From assembly GCF_947490415.1 (NCBI RefSeq), contig NZ_CANLGX010000003.1, positions 248,001-312,000 of the forward strand: a stretch of DNA of 64,000 bases. Reading direction: 5' to 3'. The notes beneath the pieces are model-generated. The model worked only from the letters and a program-made list of their open reading frames with translations. It was not told the DNA's origin and searched no databases. The position numbers and the translations under genes are program-made. Position 1 is the stretch's first letter; each line of letters opens with the position of its first letter. Positions 44,250 to 54,644 of this stretch are shown one piece after another. This DNA is from an uncultured Eudoraea sp. (GTDB lineage Bacteria; Bacteroidota; Bacteroidia; Flavobacteriales; Flavobacteriaceae).

Positions 44250-47042
44250 ATGAAGGTAATTCTTGCTGCGTTGCTGCTATTTTCCTGTTCTATAATTCTT
44301 GCTCAAAAGAAGATTTTAGATCATGCAGATTTTGAAATCTGGAATTCTATAAAAAACAAGTCTATTTCCCCGGATGGTAATTTTATCATGTATTCCCTTG
44401 AAAGGGGAGAAGCGGATCAGTATTTGAAAATAAAGGATAATAAGGCAAATATTGTCTTTGAATATGACCGGGGCTCAAAAGGTGGGTTTACCTATGATTC
44501 TAACTATGCTGTTTTTACCATTACTGCCTGGAGAGATAGCGTGCTGGCCATGAAAAGCCGTAAAATCAAAAAGAAAGATTTGCCAAAAGACAGTCTGGGG
44601 ATATTAGATTTAAAGAATAATTCGCTAACAAAAATAGGCCATATAAAGTCGTATAAATTACCTGAAAAATGGACTGGCTATCTAGCTTATCAATTGGAGG
44701 AAATAAAGAAAGTAAAGGATACTACAGAAGATAAGGACAAAGATGTTAAGGATAAAGAGAAAAAGGTTGGAAAAAAGAATGGCTATCACCTGCTGGTTCA
44801 GGATATACAAACGGGGCAAAAGGATACCTTTAAGTTTGTTACAGATTATGTCTTTGCCAAAGAAGGTAAGCAATTAGCATTCGCCTCTTCAGGAGAAGAC
44901 AAAAAAGATAATTCCGGGGTTTATATACTGGATTTGGAAAAAGCCAGCCTGAAACAAGTTCATACTGCTAAAAAAGGAAAGTATTATCAGTTAAATTTTA
45001 GTGAATCTGGAAATAATCTGGGTTTTATTGTTGATAAGGATACTACAAAAGTTCAGGTAAGACCAACTGAACTATATCTATGGACTAAAGGGCAGGACAA
45101 GGCTCAAAAAGTAGCCGACGCTTCTATGACTCCCAATGCATACCATCCATCTTCCAACGCAGAGCTGGTATTTTCAGAAGATGAGTCGAAATTGTTTTTT
45201 GGCTTGTTAAAACCACCTATTATCAAGGATACACTGCTTACAGAAGACGAAATTGTTAATGTTGAAGTATGGACATATAATGAGCCCAGGCTATATACTG
45301 TCCAAGAATTGCAGCTTAAAAGTGATACTATCCAGTCATTCGAATCCGTAGTACACCTAAAAGAAGATCTCAGGATTGTACAACTGGGTTCGGAAACATT
45401 TCCGGAAGTCGAACTGGGAGATGAAGGAAATGCAAAGTATGCTTTGATAAACAGATCGGAGCCCTATGACCTTGAACGGCAATGGACTGGCAGAAGGGCA
45501 CGGGATTATGCCATTATAAATACCAATACAGGTGAGTTGAAAGAAGTACTTACCAAAGTTGCGGGAAAAGTAAATTTAAGCCCGGAAGGTAGATTTGTTT
45601 ACGGATATAATTCTACAGCGGAAACCTGGTTTGTTTATAATATTGAACGAGACACTTTTTTGAATTTGACCAAGGATAAAGTCTTTTATGATGAATTACA
45701 TGATTCACCCAGCCCCCCGGAACCTTATGGTGCAGCCGGTTGGACTGAAAATGACAACGCTTTACTTCTGTATGACCGATATGATGTTTGGAAATTTGAC
45801 CCTAACACCGGTTTATCGGAGCGTTTAACAAATGGCAGGGAATCTAAAACCAGATTTCGTTATGTATCTCTGGACAAAGAAGTGAAGTTTATAGACACCA
45901 ATAAAAAATGGTTATTCACTACTTTTAAGGAAACTGATAAGAGTGGAGGCTACGCAGAGTTTAATCCTGGGGATAATAGGTTAAAAACATTACTTAAAGG
46001 GCCGTTTCGCTTTACAAATCCAATAAAGGCGGAATTGGATGATGCACTTATCTACACCAGAGAATCATTCAAAGAGTTTCCAGATATTCGTTATTCTGAT
46101 CTCAGCTTTAAAAATGTAAAGATAGTATCCGATGCAAATCCCCGGCAAAATGAATATAACTGGGGTACGATTGAATTGGTTAACTGGACCTCTCTGGATG
46201 GTGAAGCTTTGACAGGAATGTTGGTAAAGCCAGAAAATTTTGACCCTTCAAAAAAATATCCAATGATCGTTAATTTTTATGAAAAAAGTGCCGATAGGTT
46301 AAATTATCACAGAGCTCCAATCCCTGGGCGTTCTACAATTAATTATAGCTTTTATGCCAGTCGGGGCTATCTGATTTTTAACCCCGATGTACACTATCGC
46401 ATTGGTTATCCCGGAGAAAGCGCATATAACTGTGTAATTCCCGGAATTACATCCTTAATAGAAAAAGGTTTTGTTGATAAGGATAATATTGGGGTACAGG
46501 GTCATAGCTGGGGAGGATATCAAATAGCTTATCTGGTGACCAAAACAGATATTTTTAAAGCAGCTGAGGCAGGAGCTCCAGTTCCGAATATGATAAGTGC
46601 TTATGGGGGAATCCGATGGTCGACCGGCTTAAGCAGACAGTTTCAATATGAACATACACAGAGTAGGATAGGAGGAACTCCTTGGGAATACCCCTTCCGG
46701 TATATGGAGAACTCACCCATCTTTAATATTGATAAGATTAATACCCCTCTTTTAATTATGCACAATGACGCGGATGGTGCTGTACCTTGGTATCAGGGCA
46801 TAGAATTCTTTGTAAGTTTAAGGCGATTGGGTAAACCTTCCTGGTTTCTCAATTATAATGGAGAACCACACTGGCCCCTAAAATTGCAAAATCGTAAAGA
46901 TTTTAATATTCGAATGGCTCAGTTTTTCGATCATTATTTAAAAGGCGCTCCAATACCAGTATGGATGGATCGTGGCGTTCCTGCCATGGAGAAAGGTGTA
47001 AATCAGGGATATGAGTTAATGGAAAGTTCTGATGGAAATTAG
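44250..47042 (+). CDS. Prolyl oligopeptidase family (S9) peptidase, exported
   Basis: A 930-residue secreted peptidase. The signal peptide is ILAALLLFSCSIILAQ; a beta-propeller-like middle region follows, and a C-terminal alpha-beta hydrolase carries GHSWGG with Ser753. The Asp and His of the triad are likely in HNDADGAVPW and NGEPHWPL. It belongs with large dipeptidyl-peptidase-like members common in Bacteroidota, probably acting in the periplasm on peptides. A Lys/Asp-rich insertion is near residues 150-175. Confidence 0.85.
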   Translation: MKVILAALLLFSCSIILAQKKILDHADFEIWNSIKNKSISPDGNFIMYSLERGEADQYLKIKDNKANIVFEYDRGSKGGFTYDSNYAVFTITAWRDSVLAMKSRKIKKKDLPKDSLGILDLKNNSLTKIGHIKSYKLPEKWTGYLAYQLEEIKKVKDTTEDKDKDVKDKEKKVGKKNGYHLLVQDIQTGQKDTFKFVTDYVFAKEGKQLAFASSGEDKKDNSGVYILDLEKASLKQVHTAKKGKYYQLNFSESGNNLGFIVDKDTTKVQVRPTELYLWTKGQDKAQKVADASMTPNAYHPSSNAELVFSEDESKLFFGLLKPPIIKDTLLTEDEIVNVEVWTYNEPRLYTVQELQLKSDTIQSFESVVHLKEDLRIVQLGSETFPEVELGDEGNAKYALINRSEPYDLERQWTGRRARDYAIINTNTGELKEVLTKVAGKVNLSPEGRFVYGYNSTAETWFVYNIERDTFLNLTKDKVFYDELHDSPSPPEPYGAAGWTENDNALLLYDRYDVWKFDPNTGLSERLTNGRESKTRFRYVSLDKEVKFIDTNKKWLFTTFKETDKSGGYAEFNPGDNRLKTLLKGPFRFTNPIKAELDDALIYTRESFKEFPDIRYSDLSFKNVKIVSDANPRQNEYNWGTIELVNWTSLDGEALTGMLVKPENFDPSKKYPMIVNFYEKSADRLNYHRAPIPGRSTINYSFYASRGYLIFNPDVHYRIGYPGESAYNCVIPGITSLIEKGFVDKDNIGVQGHSWGGYQIAYLVTKTDIFKAAEAGAPVPNMISAYGGIRWSTGLSRQFQYEHTQSRIGGTPWEYPFRYMENSPIFNIDKINTPLLIMHNDADGAVPWYQGIEFFVSLRRLGKPSWFLNYNGEPHWPLKLQNRKDFNIRMAQFFDHYLKGAPIPVWMDRGVPAMEKGVNQGYELMESSDGN

Positions 47043-47063
47043 AAAAATTACTAGGAGGAATAT

Positions 47064-49256
47064 TTAAGCAAGTATACTTTCATGGCCGGAATCTTTAACA
47101 AAAAGACAGGAACTGTTAGTACTTATAGTCATTTCCTTTACAAATTCAAATTTTAAATTTTCTTCCATACCAAAAATATTAAGATCGGCCGAAGGTGCAT
47201 TTGCCACAGTATCCTTGAAATTTCCTACCCGAACTTCAGTAAGTGTTTCGGGTAATCGGGCCAGGTTAATTAACAATTTCAGGAATTTATGGGCATTCTC
47301 TCTTTCTTTTTCATCTTTAATAACAATAATCAACCGAATAGTAGCATCCCAATTTTTTTTAAGTTTATATGCAATTAGGATCGACAAATCTAAATTACCA
47401 ATATCCCATCCTATATCCCAATTGTCAGTTCGGTCACTTACCCATACATTAATCATATTTCTTCTGCCTAATAATGCTGTTGGATGAGAAGAGTATAGTA
47501 AAACACCAATTTCTAAGCGGATACATTCTTTTATAACAGGCCTGATCTCTGTCTCGTAATTGTCATGTTGCTGTAGGTTTAAAAAAACAACATTAGGTCT
47601 AAAAAAAGCTCCTTTTAAAGCCTGATTGCCATAATTAACCCCTTTGGCAAAATCATCTGTATTAATTACCGTCCAGGAAGAGAAAACATCTTTAATTCTA
47701 AATGCTTCCGAAAGAGAAGCAAGTTCCTCAGCCAATTTTGTGTTTGCTTTATTTGATTCTATCCCCAGGAGTTTTATCGATCCTTTAGGTTTGGCAATAT
47801 TCCTTAAAAACTGAAAATTACCTTTAGCACCAACAACATCTCTTACCGGGACCATCAAATTTGGTTTCCATGCCCTTTGCTGCATGGTTTTCATGCCCCA
47901 TGTATGCTTGGCCGCCCATTCTGCAAATGAAACAAAAAGGCCCGATCTAACATCTTCAAAAGGGGTTTCGATATGTTGGCGTGATAAAAACCAATAGACT
48001 ACAAAAACAATACTTATTGAAATAAGGCTTATCGTCGGGTTAATAATAAACATTGCCATTACAGAGGATGCCAACCCTACCCATGGAACCCATTTATTGA
48101 TCTTAAACAACGGGCGGTAACTTATTAACCCTAAATTTTGTTCAATAATTACAACAACATTGATCATTGCATAGGTAATCAGAAAAAATAGCGTTACAAG
48201 AGGAGCCACCGCATTCAGATCACGAAGCAACATGGTAATAAAAATCATTATGCCTGTGACCAACATAGCATTTCTTGGCTGCCCGTTTGCACTTTGGCCT
48301 GCAAGAAATTTACCATAGGGCAATACCCGATGTTCCCCCATTGCAAAAAGAATACGTGAAGAGCCAACAAGAGAGGCCAGGGCAGAAGAGAAGGTGGCGC
48401 CAAGGATACCTGCAATTATTAAGGGTCCAAAATAAGACTTATCAATTATGATATTATAATTGGAGATCAGTTCCTGTTCCGTGGCTGAGCGTGCTAGCCA
48501 GAAGGCCAAAACCATATAGATTACAAAACTAATCCCAATTGCCCATAAAGTACCAAAAGGAATACTTTTATTAGGGTTTTTTAACTCCCCGGACATATTG
48601 GCCCCTGCCATAATACCGGTGGAAGCAGGAAAGAATACTGCGAATACAATCCAGAAACCACTGCCACCAAAATCATTTTCCGGTGAACCTTTAAAATTAC
48701 CCCATCTGATGGCATCTTCCGTTGGAATGGTCATAGAACCATAATATGCCGCAATAACTATAGATATTAGAGAAAGAATAATAATACCTATAATTAAGAA
48801 CTGGGTTTTGATAGCCAGATCAGCACTGATGTAGGCTATAGTTAATAAAATTCCAAAAACAATAATATCAATCAAAAACGGGATATGATGAGGAAATATA
48901 CCAAGCCATCCTTCTCTGAAACCGAAGATATACATAGTTACCGCCAAACCTTGTGAAATATAACGTGGAATGCCTAGGCTTCCACCTACTTCCAGCCCCA
49001 ATGCCTGGGAAATTATGGCGTAGGCACCACCGGCACCAATGCGTATATTGGTTGTAATCGCCGACATGGATAAGGCCGTAGTCAGGGTAATAAGAAACGA
49101 TACAATAATTATTAACCAGGCACCCAGAAGACCTGCATTGCCTACCACCCAACCCATTCTCAGGTACATAATTACGCCTAGAATAGTTAAAAGTGTGGGC
49201 GTGAATACACCTGCAAATGTTCCAAATTTCTTACTGTTGGTTGGCTGTGTTTCCAT
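47064..49256 (-). CDS. APC superfamily transporter, SLC12 (Na-K-Cl cotransporter)-like
   Basis: A 730-residue transporter with about 12 membrane helices. Early motifs (LTILGVIMYLRMGWVVG and RIGAGGAYAIIS) are very like the SLC12 cation-chloride cotransporters. Residues about 440-730 form a soluble C-terminal domain with UspA-like features, as in eukaryotic members and in many bacterial homologues. Likely substrates are ions or amino acids; this cannot be decided from sequence alone. It is convergent with the S9 peptidase gene. Confidence 0.82.
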   Translation of the reverse strand: METQPTNSKKFGTFAGVFTPTLLTILGVIMYLRMGWVVGNAGLLGAWLIIIVSFLITLTTALSMSAITTNIRIGAGGAYAIISQALGLEVGGSLGIPRYISQGLAVTMYIFGFREGWLGIFPHHIPFLIDIIVFGILLTIAYISADLAIKTQFLIIGIIILSLISIVIAAYYGSMTIPTEDAIRWGNFKGSPENDFGGSGFWIVFAVFFPASTGIMAGANMSGELKNPNKSIPFGTLWAIGISFVIYMVLAFWLARSATEQELISNYNIIIDKSYFGPLIIAGILGATFSSALASLVGSSRILFAMGEHRVLPYGKFLAGQSANGQPRNAMLVTGIMIFITMLLRDLNAVAPLVTLFFLITYAMINVVVIIEQNLGLISYRPLFKINKWVPWVGLASSVMAMFIINPTISLISISIVFVVYWFLSRQHIETPFEDVRSGLFVSFAEWAAKHTWGMKTMQQRAWKPNLMVPVRDVVGAKGNFQFLRNIAKPKGSIKLLGIESNKANTKLAEELASLSEAFRIKDVFSSWTVINTDDFAKGVNYGNQALKGAFFRPNVVFLNLQQHDNYETEIRPVIKECIRLEIGVLLYSSHPTALLGRRNMINVWVSDRTDNWDIGWDIGNLDLSILIAYKLKKNWDATIRLIIVIKDEKERENAHKFLKLLINLARLPETLTEVRVGNFKDTVANAPSADLNIFGMEENLKFEFVKEMTISTNSSCLFVKDSGHESILA

Positions 49257-49488
49257 TATACAATAAGTAATGTTTAATTAGTGCAGAAGATAACAATTAT
49301 GTGCCAATTATAGATCAATTTTTCCATAGGGAATAACAAACTAAATTATTAAAAAACGGGGTCGATTTTTACTTTCGATCAGTAAACTGCCATACTGGGA
49401 CATAAAATAGGTATGTTCGTCCGTTTTGGGTTGGTGATCTTAAATGGATTTTTTTAATTCGCAGCCATTAACCATTTAACAGATAAAT

Positions 49489-50418
49489 ATGAAAAATGTA
49501 TTTTTTACTGCCCTAATGCTTTTAGCAACTATGGGTTATTCTCAAAAGAAAAACAACGGCAAGGTATTTAATGAACACCCTGCTATTGGTATAGTCAATG
49601 ATATGCTCGAGGCTTTCTTTGCGGGAGATGCTGATAAGGTGGCATCATACCTCGCTGAAGATTTTAAAGCCTATAATGGCACAGGCATTAATAAAGATAA
49701 CAAAGGAAACTCTAAAGAACAGTTTATAGATCAGGCCAATTATTGGAAAGAAAACCTATCCTATGTTTCTTTTAAACCTACAAGTGGTGCTTATCCCGAC
49801 GCTATTGAATATAAAGATGGTGGCACCTGGGTACAGACCTGGAACCACTTAAAGGCAATGCATAATACAACCGGAGTAAAAATTGATATGCCAACTCACA
49901 GGCTGTTTAAATTGAATGACGATAACAAAATAGAAACCATGATCAATTATTATAATGAGCGTGTTTTCTGGGAAATCGGTCAAAGTTTTGAAGACAGAAA
50001 AAACGGCACTATATACAACCATCATGACAATATCAATTCAGTTCGGAAAATGATGAACGCATTTGAAAACATGGACCTTGAAACTGCCTACAGCTTTTTT
50101 AAAGAAGATGCCCGCTTTAATTCTTTAGAGTTGCCGGATGGTGAAACCATGAGCCTTGAAGAAGTAAAAGCGAGAAACAATAAGATCATGGAAGATTTTG
50201 AAATTACGAGCATAGATGTTGTAGGTTATCCGGACTACCTTGAATACGATCTGAGAGATGCAAGAGCCGTGCAATCCTGGTGGAAATTCAGAATGATAAG
50301 AAAAGCTGACGGGAAAAAAATAATTCTCCCAGCATTATATATTCACGACTTTGATGAAGATGGAAAGATAGTCAGGTCTAGTTCCTATATAAGTACCAAG
50401 GTGCTCGAGGCAAAGTAA
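49489..50418 (+). CDS. Exported protein with two SnoaL/NTF2-like domains
   Basis: A 309-residue protein with a signal peptide (ALMLLATMGYSQ) and two similar NTF2-like halves. The first starts near PAIGIVNDMLEAFFAGDAD, the second near INSVRKMMNAFENMDLE; both carry the DARF/DFKAY-type motif and a WWK or WNH strand. NTF2-like folds serve as small-molecule enzymes or binding domains. The function is unknown. It stands alone with its own terminator. Confidence 0.72.
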   Translation: MKNVFFTALMLLATMGYSQKKNNGKVFNEHPAIGIVNDMLEAFFAGDADKVASYLAEDFKAYNGTGINKDNKGNSKEQFIDQANYWKENLSYVSFKPTSGAYPDAIEYKDGGTWVQTWNHLKAMHNTTGVKIDMPTHRLFKLNDDNKIETMINYYNERVFWEIGQSFEDRKNGTIYNHHDNINSVRKMMNAFENMDLETAYSFFKEDARFNSLELPDGETMSLEEVKARNNKIMEDFEITSIDVVGYPDYLEYDLRDARAVQSWWKFRMIRKADGKKIILPALYIHDFDEDGKIVRSSSYISTKVLEAK

Positions 50419-50443
50419 ATCAACCAATCCAAAAAAAACCCTT

Positions 50444-50469
50444 AAAAGAGCGCTATTTGCGCTCTTTTT
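50444..50469 (+). terminator. Intrinsic terminator after the SnoaL-like gene
   Basis: AAAAGAGCGC and GCGCTCTTTT form a 10-bp stem around a 5-base loop, followed by T at 50469. It lies 26 bp past the stop. The remaining sequence up to 50732 (about 260 bp) is AT-rich and holds nothing I can support. Confidence 0.85.
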
Positions 50470-50732
50470 GGTTTTCTGATCCTCCCGGGTAAAATACCTA
50501 AAAAGAAATATGCGAATCGCAAGATTAAAATACTGATAAACAGTATTATAGATATATCATTGGTAGTATTAAAAGAAGCATTAATTAAGTTGGACCTGTC
50601 ATGTATTACATCGAAAAAATGGCTAAAATCGTAATTCTTCTTTTTAAAATCAGGAAATTAGCACTTTAAAATGATGTGGATTACCTGAAAATAATTCTAA
50701 CATAATACTACGAACCCTAAATGATATCCCCC

Positions 50733-51617
50733 ATGAAAATTAAACTTTTATCCTCTTTTATCGTTCTGGCATCACTATTTTTTTTAGGATGTTCTGAAGA
50801 CTTGAACAACGAAGCAACCATGGGAAGACTTACAGTGCATTTAACGGATGCACCATTTCCCTATGATATGATCTCTGAGGCCAATGTTACTATTTTTAAA
50901 GTAGATGCGCGTTATAAAGGGGATTCAATGGAAGGTGACGAGAATAATGATGATGAAGGCAATTCTTTTATAGTTTTAATGGAAGAAGAAAGGGATTTTA
51001 ATCTGTTAAACCTAACTAATGGAATTACCGAGACATTAGCAGATATTGAGGTTCCTGCAGGTTCATATGATCTTATCCGAATTTACGTCAAAGGGGTTAA
51101 TGTTGTTCTTAATGACGGCAGAACCTTTGACTTAAAGGTTCCGAGCGGAGAACAAACAGGTATAAAGGTGTTTGTAAAACCTTCTATTAATGTAAGTGGG
51201 GAGATAAGTTCAGATCTGCTGTTAGACTTTGACGTAAGCAGATCTTTTATACCCAAAGGAAATATCGATAACATTTCTGGTATTACCGGGTTTAATTTTA
51301 AACCTGTTATTAAGGCAAGTAATATGTCTTTTGCTGGTACACTATCAGGATTGGTTTCAACAAAGATGGACAATGACGAGATAGTTGGGCTGGAGAATGC
51401 GATGTTATATGTCTATGAGACAGGAACCATGGAAGAAGAACCTTTTAAGACTGGCGCTACAGATGAGAACGGTAATTATACTATAATGGGTCTTAATGCA
51501 GGTTCATATGATGTGATGGTAGAACTGGACGGTTATGAAACGCAAATTATTGAAGAAGTAACTATTGTGGCGGGGAATAAAATAATTCAAGACTTTGATT
51601 TGGTTCCTGTGCCATAA
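50733..51617 (+). CDS. DUF4382 lipoprotein with C-terminal carboxypeptidase-regulatory-like domain
   Basis: A 294-residue lipoprotein. The lipobox is SLFFLGC. The DUF4382 domain begins RLTVHLTDAPFPYD and covers about residues 30-190. The last 90 residues (LSGLVSTKMDN, GATDENGNYTIMGL, YDVMVELDGY) form a CarboxypepD_reg-like beta domain. Such proteins are surface or periplasmic in Bacteroidota, with no known role. The ATG at 50733 is preferred over one 12 bp upstream for a proper signal peptide. Confidence 0.78.
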   Translation: MKIKLLSSFIVLASLFFLGCSEDLNNEATMGRLTVHLTDAPFPYDMISEANVTIFKVDARYKGDSMEGDENNDDEGNSFIVLMEEERDFNLLNLTNGITETLADIEVPAGSYDLIRIYVKGVNVVLNDGRTFDLKVPSGEQTGIKVFVKPSINVSGEISSDLLLDFDVSRSFIPKGNIDNISGITGFNFKPVIKASNMSFAGTLSGLVSTKMDNDEIVGLENAMLYVYETGTMEEEPFKTGATDENGNYTIMGLNAGSYDVMVELDGYETQIIEEVTIVAGNKIIQDFDLVPVP

Positions 51618-51636
51618 GGAACAGTGGTTAAGTCCG

Positions 51637-51667
51637 AAAGGCGGAATATCACTATTCCGCCTTTTTT
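51637..51667 (+). terminator. Intrinsic terminator after the DUF4382 gene
   Basis: AAAGGCGGAATA and TATTCCGCCTTT form a perfect 12-bp stem around a 4-base loop (TCAC), followed by TTT. It is one of the strongest terminators of the window. Confidence 0.9.
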
Positions 51668-51802
51668 ATTGATTACCTTCAGATAACCCTTATCAATAAT
51701 TGTAAATTCCATTCTTTTTAATTGGCGAAAATCATTATTTTCGGTTGTAATAGTCAGTAATTCCATGAATTAAAAATTCTGGTTTTTCTTTTATTTACAA
51801 TT

Positions 51803-52840
51803 ATGAAAGTTGCTTTATATAATGCATTTCAAGGACCAATTTCAATTGCAAATGTCATTGATCCGAACCCCTCAGAGTTTGGTGTAGTTATTAAGGTAGA
51901 AGCCAGTGGTTTATGCCTTAGTGATTGGCATGGCTGGATGGGGCATGATCCGGATATTGTTTTGCCACACGTTCCTGGTCATGAACTGGCCGGAACTATA
52001 ATGAGTGTAGGCAAAAAGGTTAAAAACTGGAGGGCAGGCCAAAGGGTCACCGTCCCTTTTGTAGGAGGATGTGGATCCTGTACCTATTGCCTCGAAGGTA
52101 ATCAACAAGTCTGTAACTTTCAGTTTCAACCGGGGTTTACAGCCTGGGGTTCTTTTGCTGAATATGTCGCAATTGATTATGCTGATATAAATTTGGTAGA
52201 ATTACCTGCCAATATGAACTTCCTTGAAGCTGCAGGATTGGGTTGTAGATTTATTACGGCATACAGGGGTGTTAGAGAGCAGGGAAAATTGACTTCAGAT
52301 CAAACCATTGCAGTACATGGATGCGGTGGAGTAGGGCTTTCAGTGATTCAAATTGCAAAGGGTATTGGAGCCAAAGTCATTGCCATAGATATTAACGTGC
52401 AAAAATGCAACCTGGCAAAAGATCTGGGTGCTGACTATACTATTAACGCAGCTACGACCAATGTTGTGCAAGCCGTAAAAGAACTTAGCGGTGGCGGTGT
52501 ACACGTCTCCGTAGATGCATTAGGGCATAGTATTACCTGTATTAATTCTATAATGGGCCTTAGAAAACGAGGTAAACATATTCAGATTGGATTAATGACA
52601 GAATCACATGCTGCGCCTCCAATACCTATGGCAAATATTGTGGCAAACGAATTGGAAATTCTTGGAAGCCATGGGATGCAAGCTCATAAATATCCGGAAA
52701 TGTTTAATTTTATAGACAAGGCAGGAATTAATTTAGGGAATATGATCACAAAAACCATTTCCCTTCAAGAAGTGCCTGTTCACTTACCAAAGATGCATGA
52801 AAATAGTTCATCAGGAATTACAGTCGTCAATTCTTTTTAA
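51803..52840 (+). CDS. Zinc-dependent alcohol dehydrogenase
   Basis: A 345-residue MDR-family dehydrogenase. Catalytic zinc ligands are in SGLCLSDWHG and PGHELAG. The four structural-zinc cysteines are complete (CGSCTYCLEGNQQVC). The Rossmann motif is VHGCGGVGLS. It oxidises alcohols or polyols with NAD(P); the substrate is unknown. The DUF1080 pseudogene follows 40 bp downstream. Confidence 0.85.
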   Translation: MKVALYNAFQGPISIANVIDPNPSEFGVVIKVEASGLCLSDWHGWMGHDPDIVLPHVPGHELAGTIMSVGKKVKNWRAGQRVTVPFVGGCGSCTYCLEGNQQVCNFQFQPGFTAWGSFAEYVAIDYADINLVELPANMNFLEAAGLGCRFITAYRGVREQGKLTSDQTIAVHGCGGVGLSVIQIAKGIGAKVIAIDINVQKCNLAKDLGADYTINAATTNVVQAVKELSGGGVHVSVDALGHSITCINSIMGLRKRGKHIQIGLMTESHAAPPIPMANIVANELEILGSHGMQAHKYPEMFNFIDKAGINLGNMITKTISLQEVPVHLPKMHENSSSGITVVNSF

Positions 52841-52880
52841 GATAATTAATTAGGTGTTTTTTTAATCAATAACAGCACAT

Positions 52881-53367
52881 ATGAATAGGTTTTGGACATT
52901 TTCATTATTCATAATACTAATAATGGGCTGTAGCCAAAATGATTCTTTTAGCCTTTTTAATGGAAAAGATTTGAATGGATGGCATGTTGATGTTCCCGAA
53001 ATCTATAGAAGTGCAAATGATGCATGAAAATGCCGGCGACTTTTGGTGTATTGCTGAAGACATTAAAACGGACAATATGATAGACCGCAGAGGGCCAGAA
53101 GAGAATTGGGGTATTATAGAAGGTAAGGGGAGGAGAATTAAAAACCTTACCGATGGTTCTGAAAAACCACTTGGTGAATGGAATTCAATGAGTATAGAAT
53201 GTCTGAAAAATGAAATAAAAGTCTGGGTAAACGGAGATTTGGTTAACTATGGATATAATGCCACAGTTAAAAGCGGACATATTGCCATACAGGCAGAAGG
53301 TTCGGAAGTAGAATTCCGGAAGTTGGAACTAATACCAATTACCAGCCTAAGCATGTCTGAAGAGTAG
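52881..53367 (+). pseudogene. DUF1080 (3-keto-disaccharide hydrolase-like) pseudogene with internal deletion
   Basis: The 5' part (52881-53027) encodes a lipoprotein signal (LIMGCSQ) and the DUF1080 opening LFNGKDLNGWHVDVP, then meets a TGA. The 3' part continues in another frame with FPKSIEVQMMHENAGDFW through WGIIEGKGRRIKNL to VEFRKLEL, a normal DUF1080 end. By the usual family order, roughly 70-80 residues are missing between them. The junction is around GTTCCC at 52992-52997, where both sides fit the same bases. An intact DUF1080 gene is at 58126-58944. The start ATG at 52975 of the second frame is unlikely to be used. Confidence 0.8.
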
Positions 53368-53485
53368 TGTTTTATTATCTAATAATAACTGCGCCATAAT
53401 GCAACCACTTTTAAAGGGTGGCCACGGATTAATAGGCTTATACCTTTGTAAAGTGCATAAAAATGGATGCTCTAAATATAAATTC

Positions 53486-53493
53486 TATCTTTG
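53486..53493 (+). promoter_or_regulatory. Possible -7 element upstream of lpxD
   Basis: TATCTTTG fits the TAnnTTTG consensus of Bacteroidota promoters and lies 45 bp before the lpxD ATG. A second match, TACCTTTG, is at 53441-53448. Neither has a clear TTG at the expected -33 distance. Confidence 0.35.
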
Positions 53494-53538
53494 TATAATC
53501 TGGTTTATTGCCACTTTAAAAGCTAACTGCAAAATCAT

Positions 53539-54528
53539 ATGAAATCATTTACAATTCAGGAAATTAATGCAATTCTCGAAGGAGAACTCGTTGGAAATAC
53601 AGACCAAAAGATATTGGGTTTAGAAGAAATTGATAAAGCGGGTAATTCGCAAATTACCTTCATTGGGAGTAGAAAATATGCTCAAAAATGGGATGATTCC
53701 AACGCGGCAGCGGCAATTATTAATGAAGGACTCAAGGCTGAGCCTGGAGAAAACAGAGCCCTGATTAAGGTCAAAAACGCTGATTTGGCTATGGCCAAAT
53801 TGTTGGAAGTTTTTATTAAAGAACCGCCTCATTTTGATGTAGATATACATCCTACTGCAGTAATTCATGAAACAGCCACAATAGGTGAAGGGACTAAAAT
53901 AGGCGCAGGATCTTATATTGGAAAGGATGTTGTTTTGGGAGCAGCTGTTATTGTATATCCTAATGTTACTATTCTGGATGAAACTAAAATTGGAGCTCAT
54001 ACAGTTATTTGGTCTGGTACGGTTATTCGGGAGCGAACTGAGATAGGGGCTTACTGTATTTTTCAAAATAATGTTAGTATTGGTGGTGATGGCTTTGGAT
54101 ATCGTCCGAGAGAAGATGGACGAGGCTTATTGAAAATTCCGCATATAGGCAATGTGGTTATTGGTAATGATGTGGAAATTGGAGCAAATTCATCGGTTGA
54201 CAGAGCAAAATTCAGTTCCACTATAATAGGCGACGGTTGTAAGATTGACAACCAGGTCCAGATTGCGCATAATTGTATTTTAGGGCGTTCATGTATCATG
54301 GCAGGAGCTAGTGGATTAGCTGGATCTGTTACCCTGGGAGACGGAGTAGTTATTGGCGGTAGTGCGTCTATAAAAGATCATACCACCATTCATTCCGGTG
54401 CTACTGTTGGCGCTGGTTCAGGGGTTTTGGCCGACGTTCCGGCCGGGAAAACTGTATTGGGGTATCCTGCTGCGGATGCCCGGGAGAAACTTAAGGAATG
54501 GGTAGCATGTCGTAATTTGATTAAGTAA
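53539..54528 (+). CDS. lpxD: UDP-3-O-acylglucosamine N-acyltransferase LpxD
   Basis: A 329-residue left-handed beta-helix acyltransferase of lipid A synthesis. An N-terminal uridine-binding domain (ILGLEEIDKAGNSQITFIG) precedes many hexapeptide repeats from about residue 110. The catalytic His is in QIAHNCILG near residue 242, as in E. coli LpxD. It adds the N-linked acyl chain to UDP-3-O-acyl-glucosamine. It is not next to lpxA, lpxC or fabZ here, so it may be a second copy, as Bacteroidota sometimes have. Confidence 0.88.
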   Translation: MKSFTIQEINAILEGELVGNTDQKILGLEEIDKAGNSQITFIGSRKYAQKWDDSNAAAAIINEGLKAEPGENRALIKVKNADLAMAKLLEVFIKEPPHFDVDIHPTAVIHETATIGEGTKIGAGSYIGKDVVLGAAVIVYPNVTILDETKIGAHTVIWSGTVIRERTEIGAYCIFQNNVSIGGDGFGYRPREDGRGLLKIPHIGNVVIGNDVEIGANSSVDRAKFSSTIIGDGCKIDNQVQIAHNCILGRSCIMAGASGLAGSVTLGDGVVIGGSASIKDHTTIHSGATVGAGSGVLADVPAGKTVLGYPAADAREKLKEWVACRNLIK

Positions 54529-54644
54529 AAAGGCGAAGGTGATTTGTGGTCGACAAAGAATACCTGAAGAAAAGATTTAAGCAGGAATAAGTTAGAAGTT
54601 GTTATTTTTAATAACTAGCAGTGACCTATTGTTAAGATATTTAT

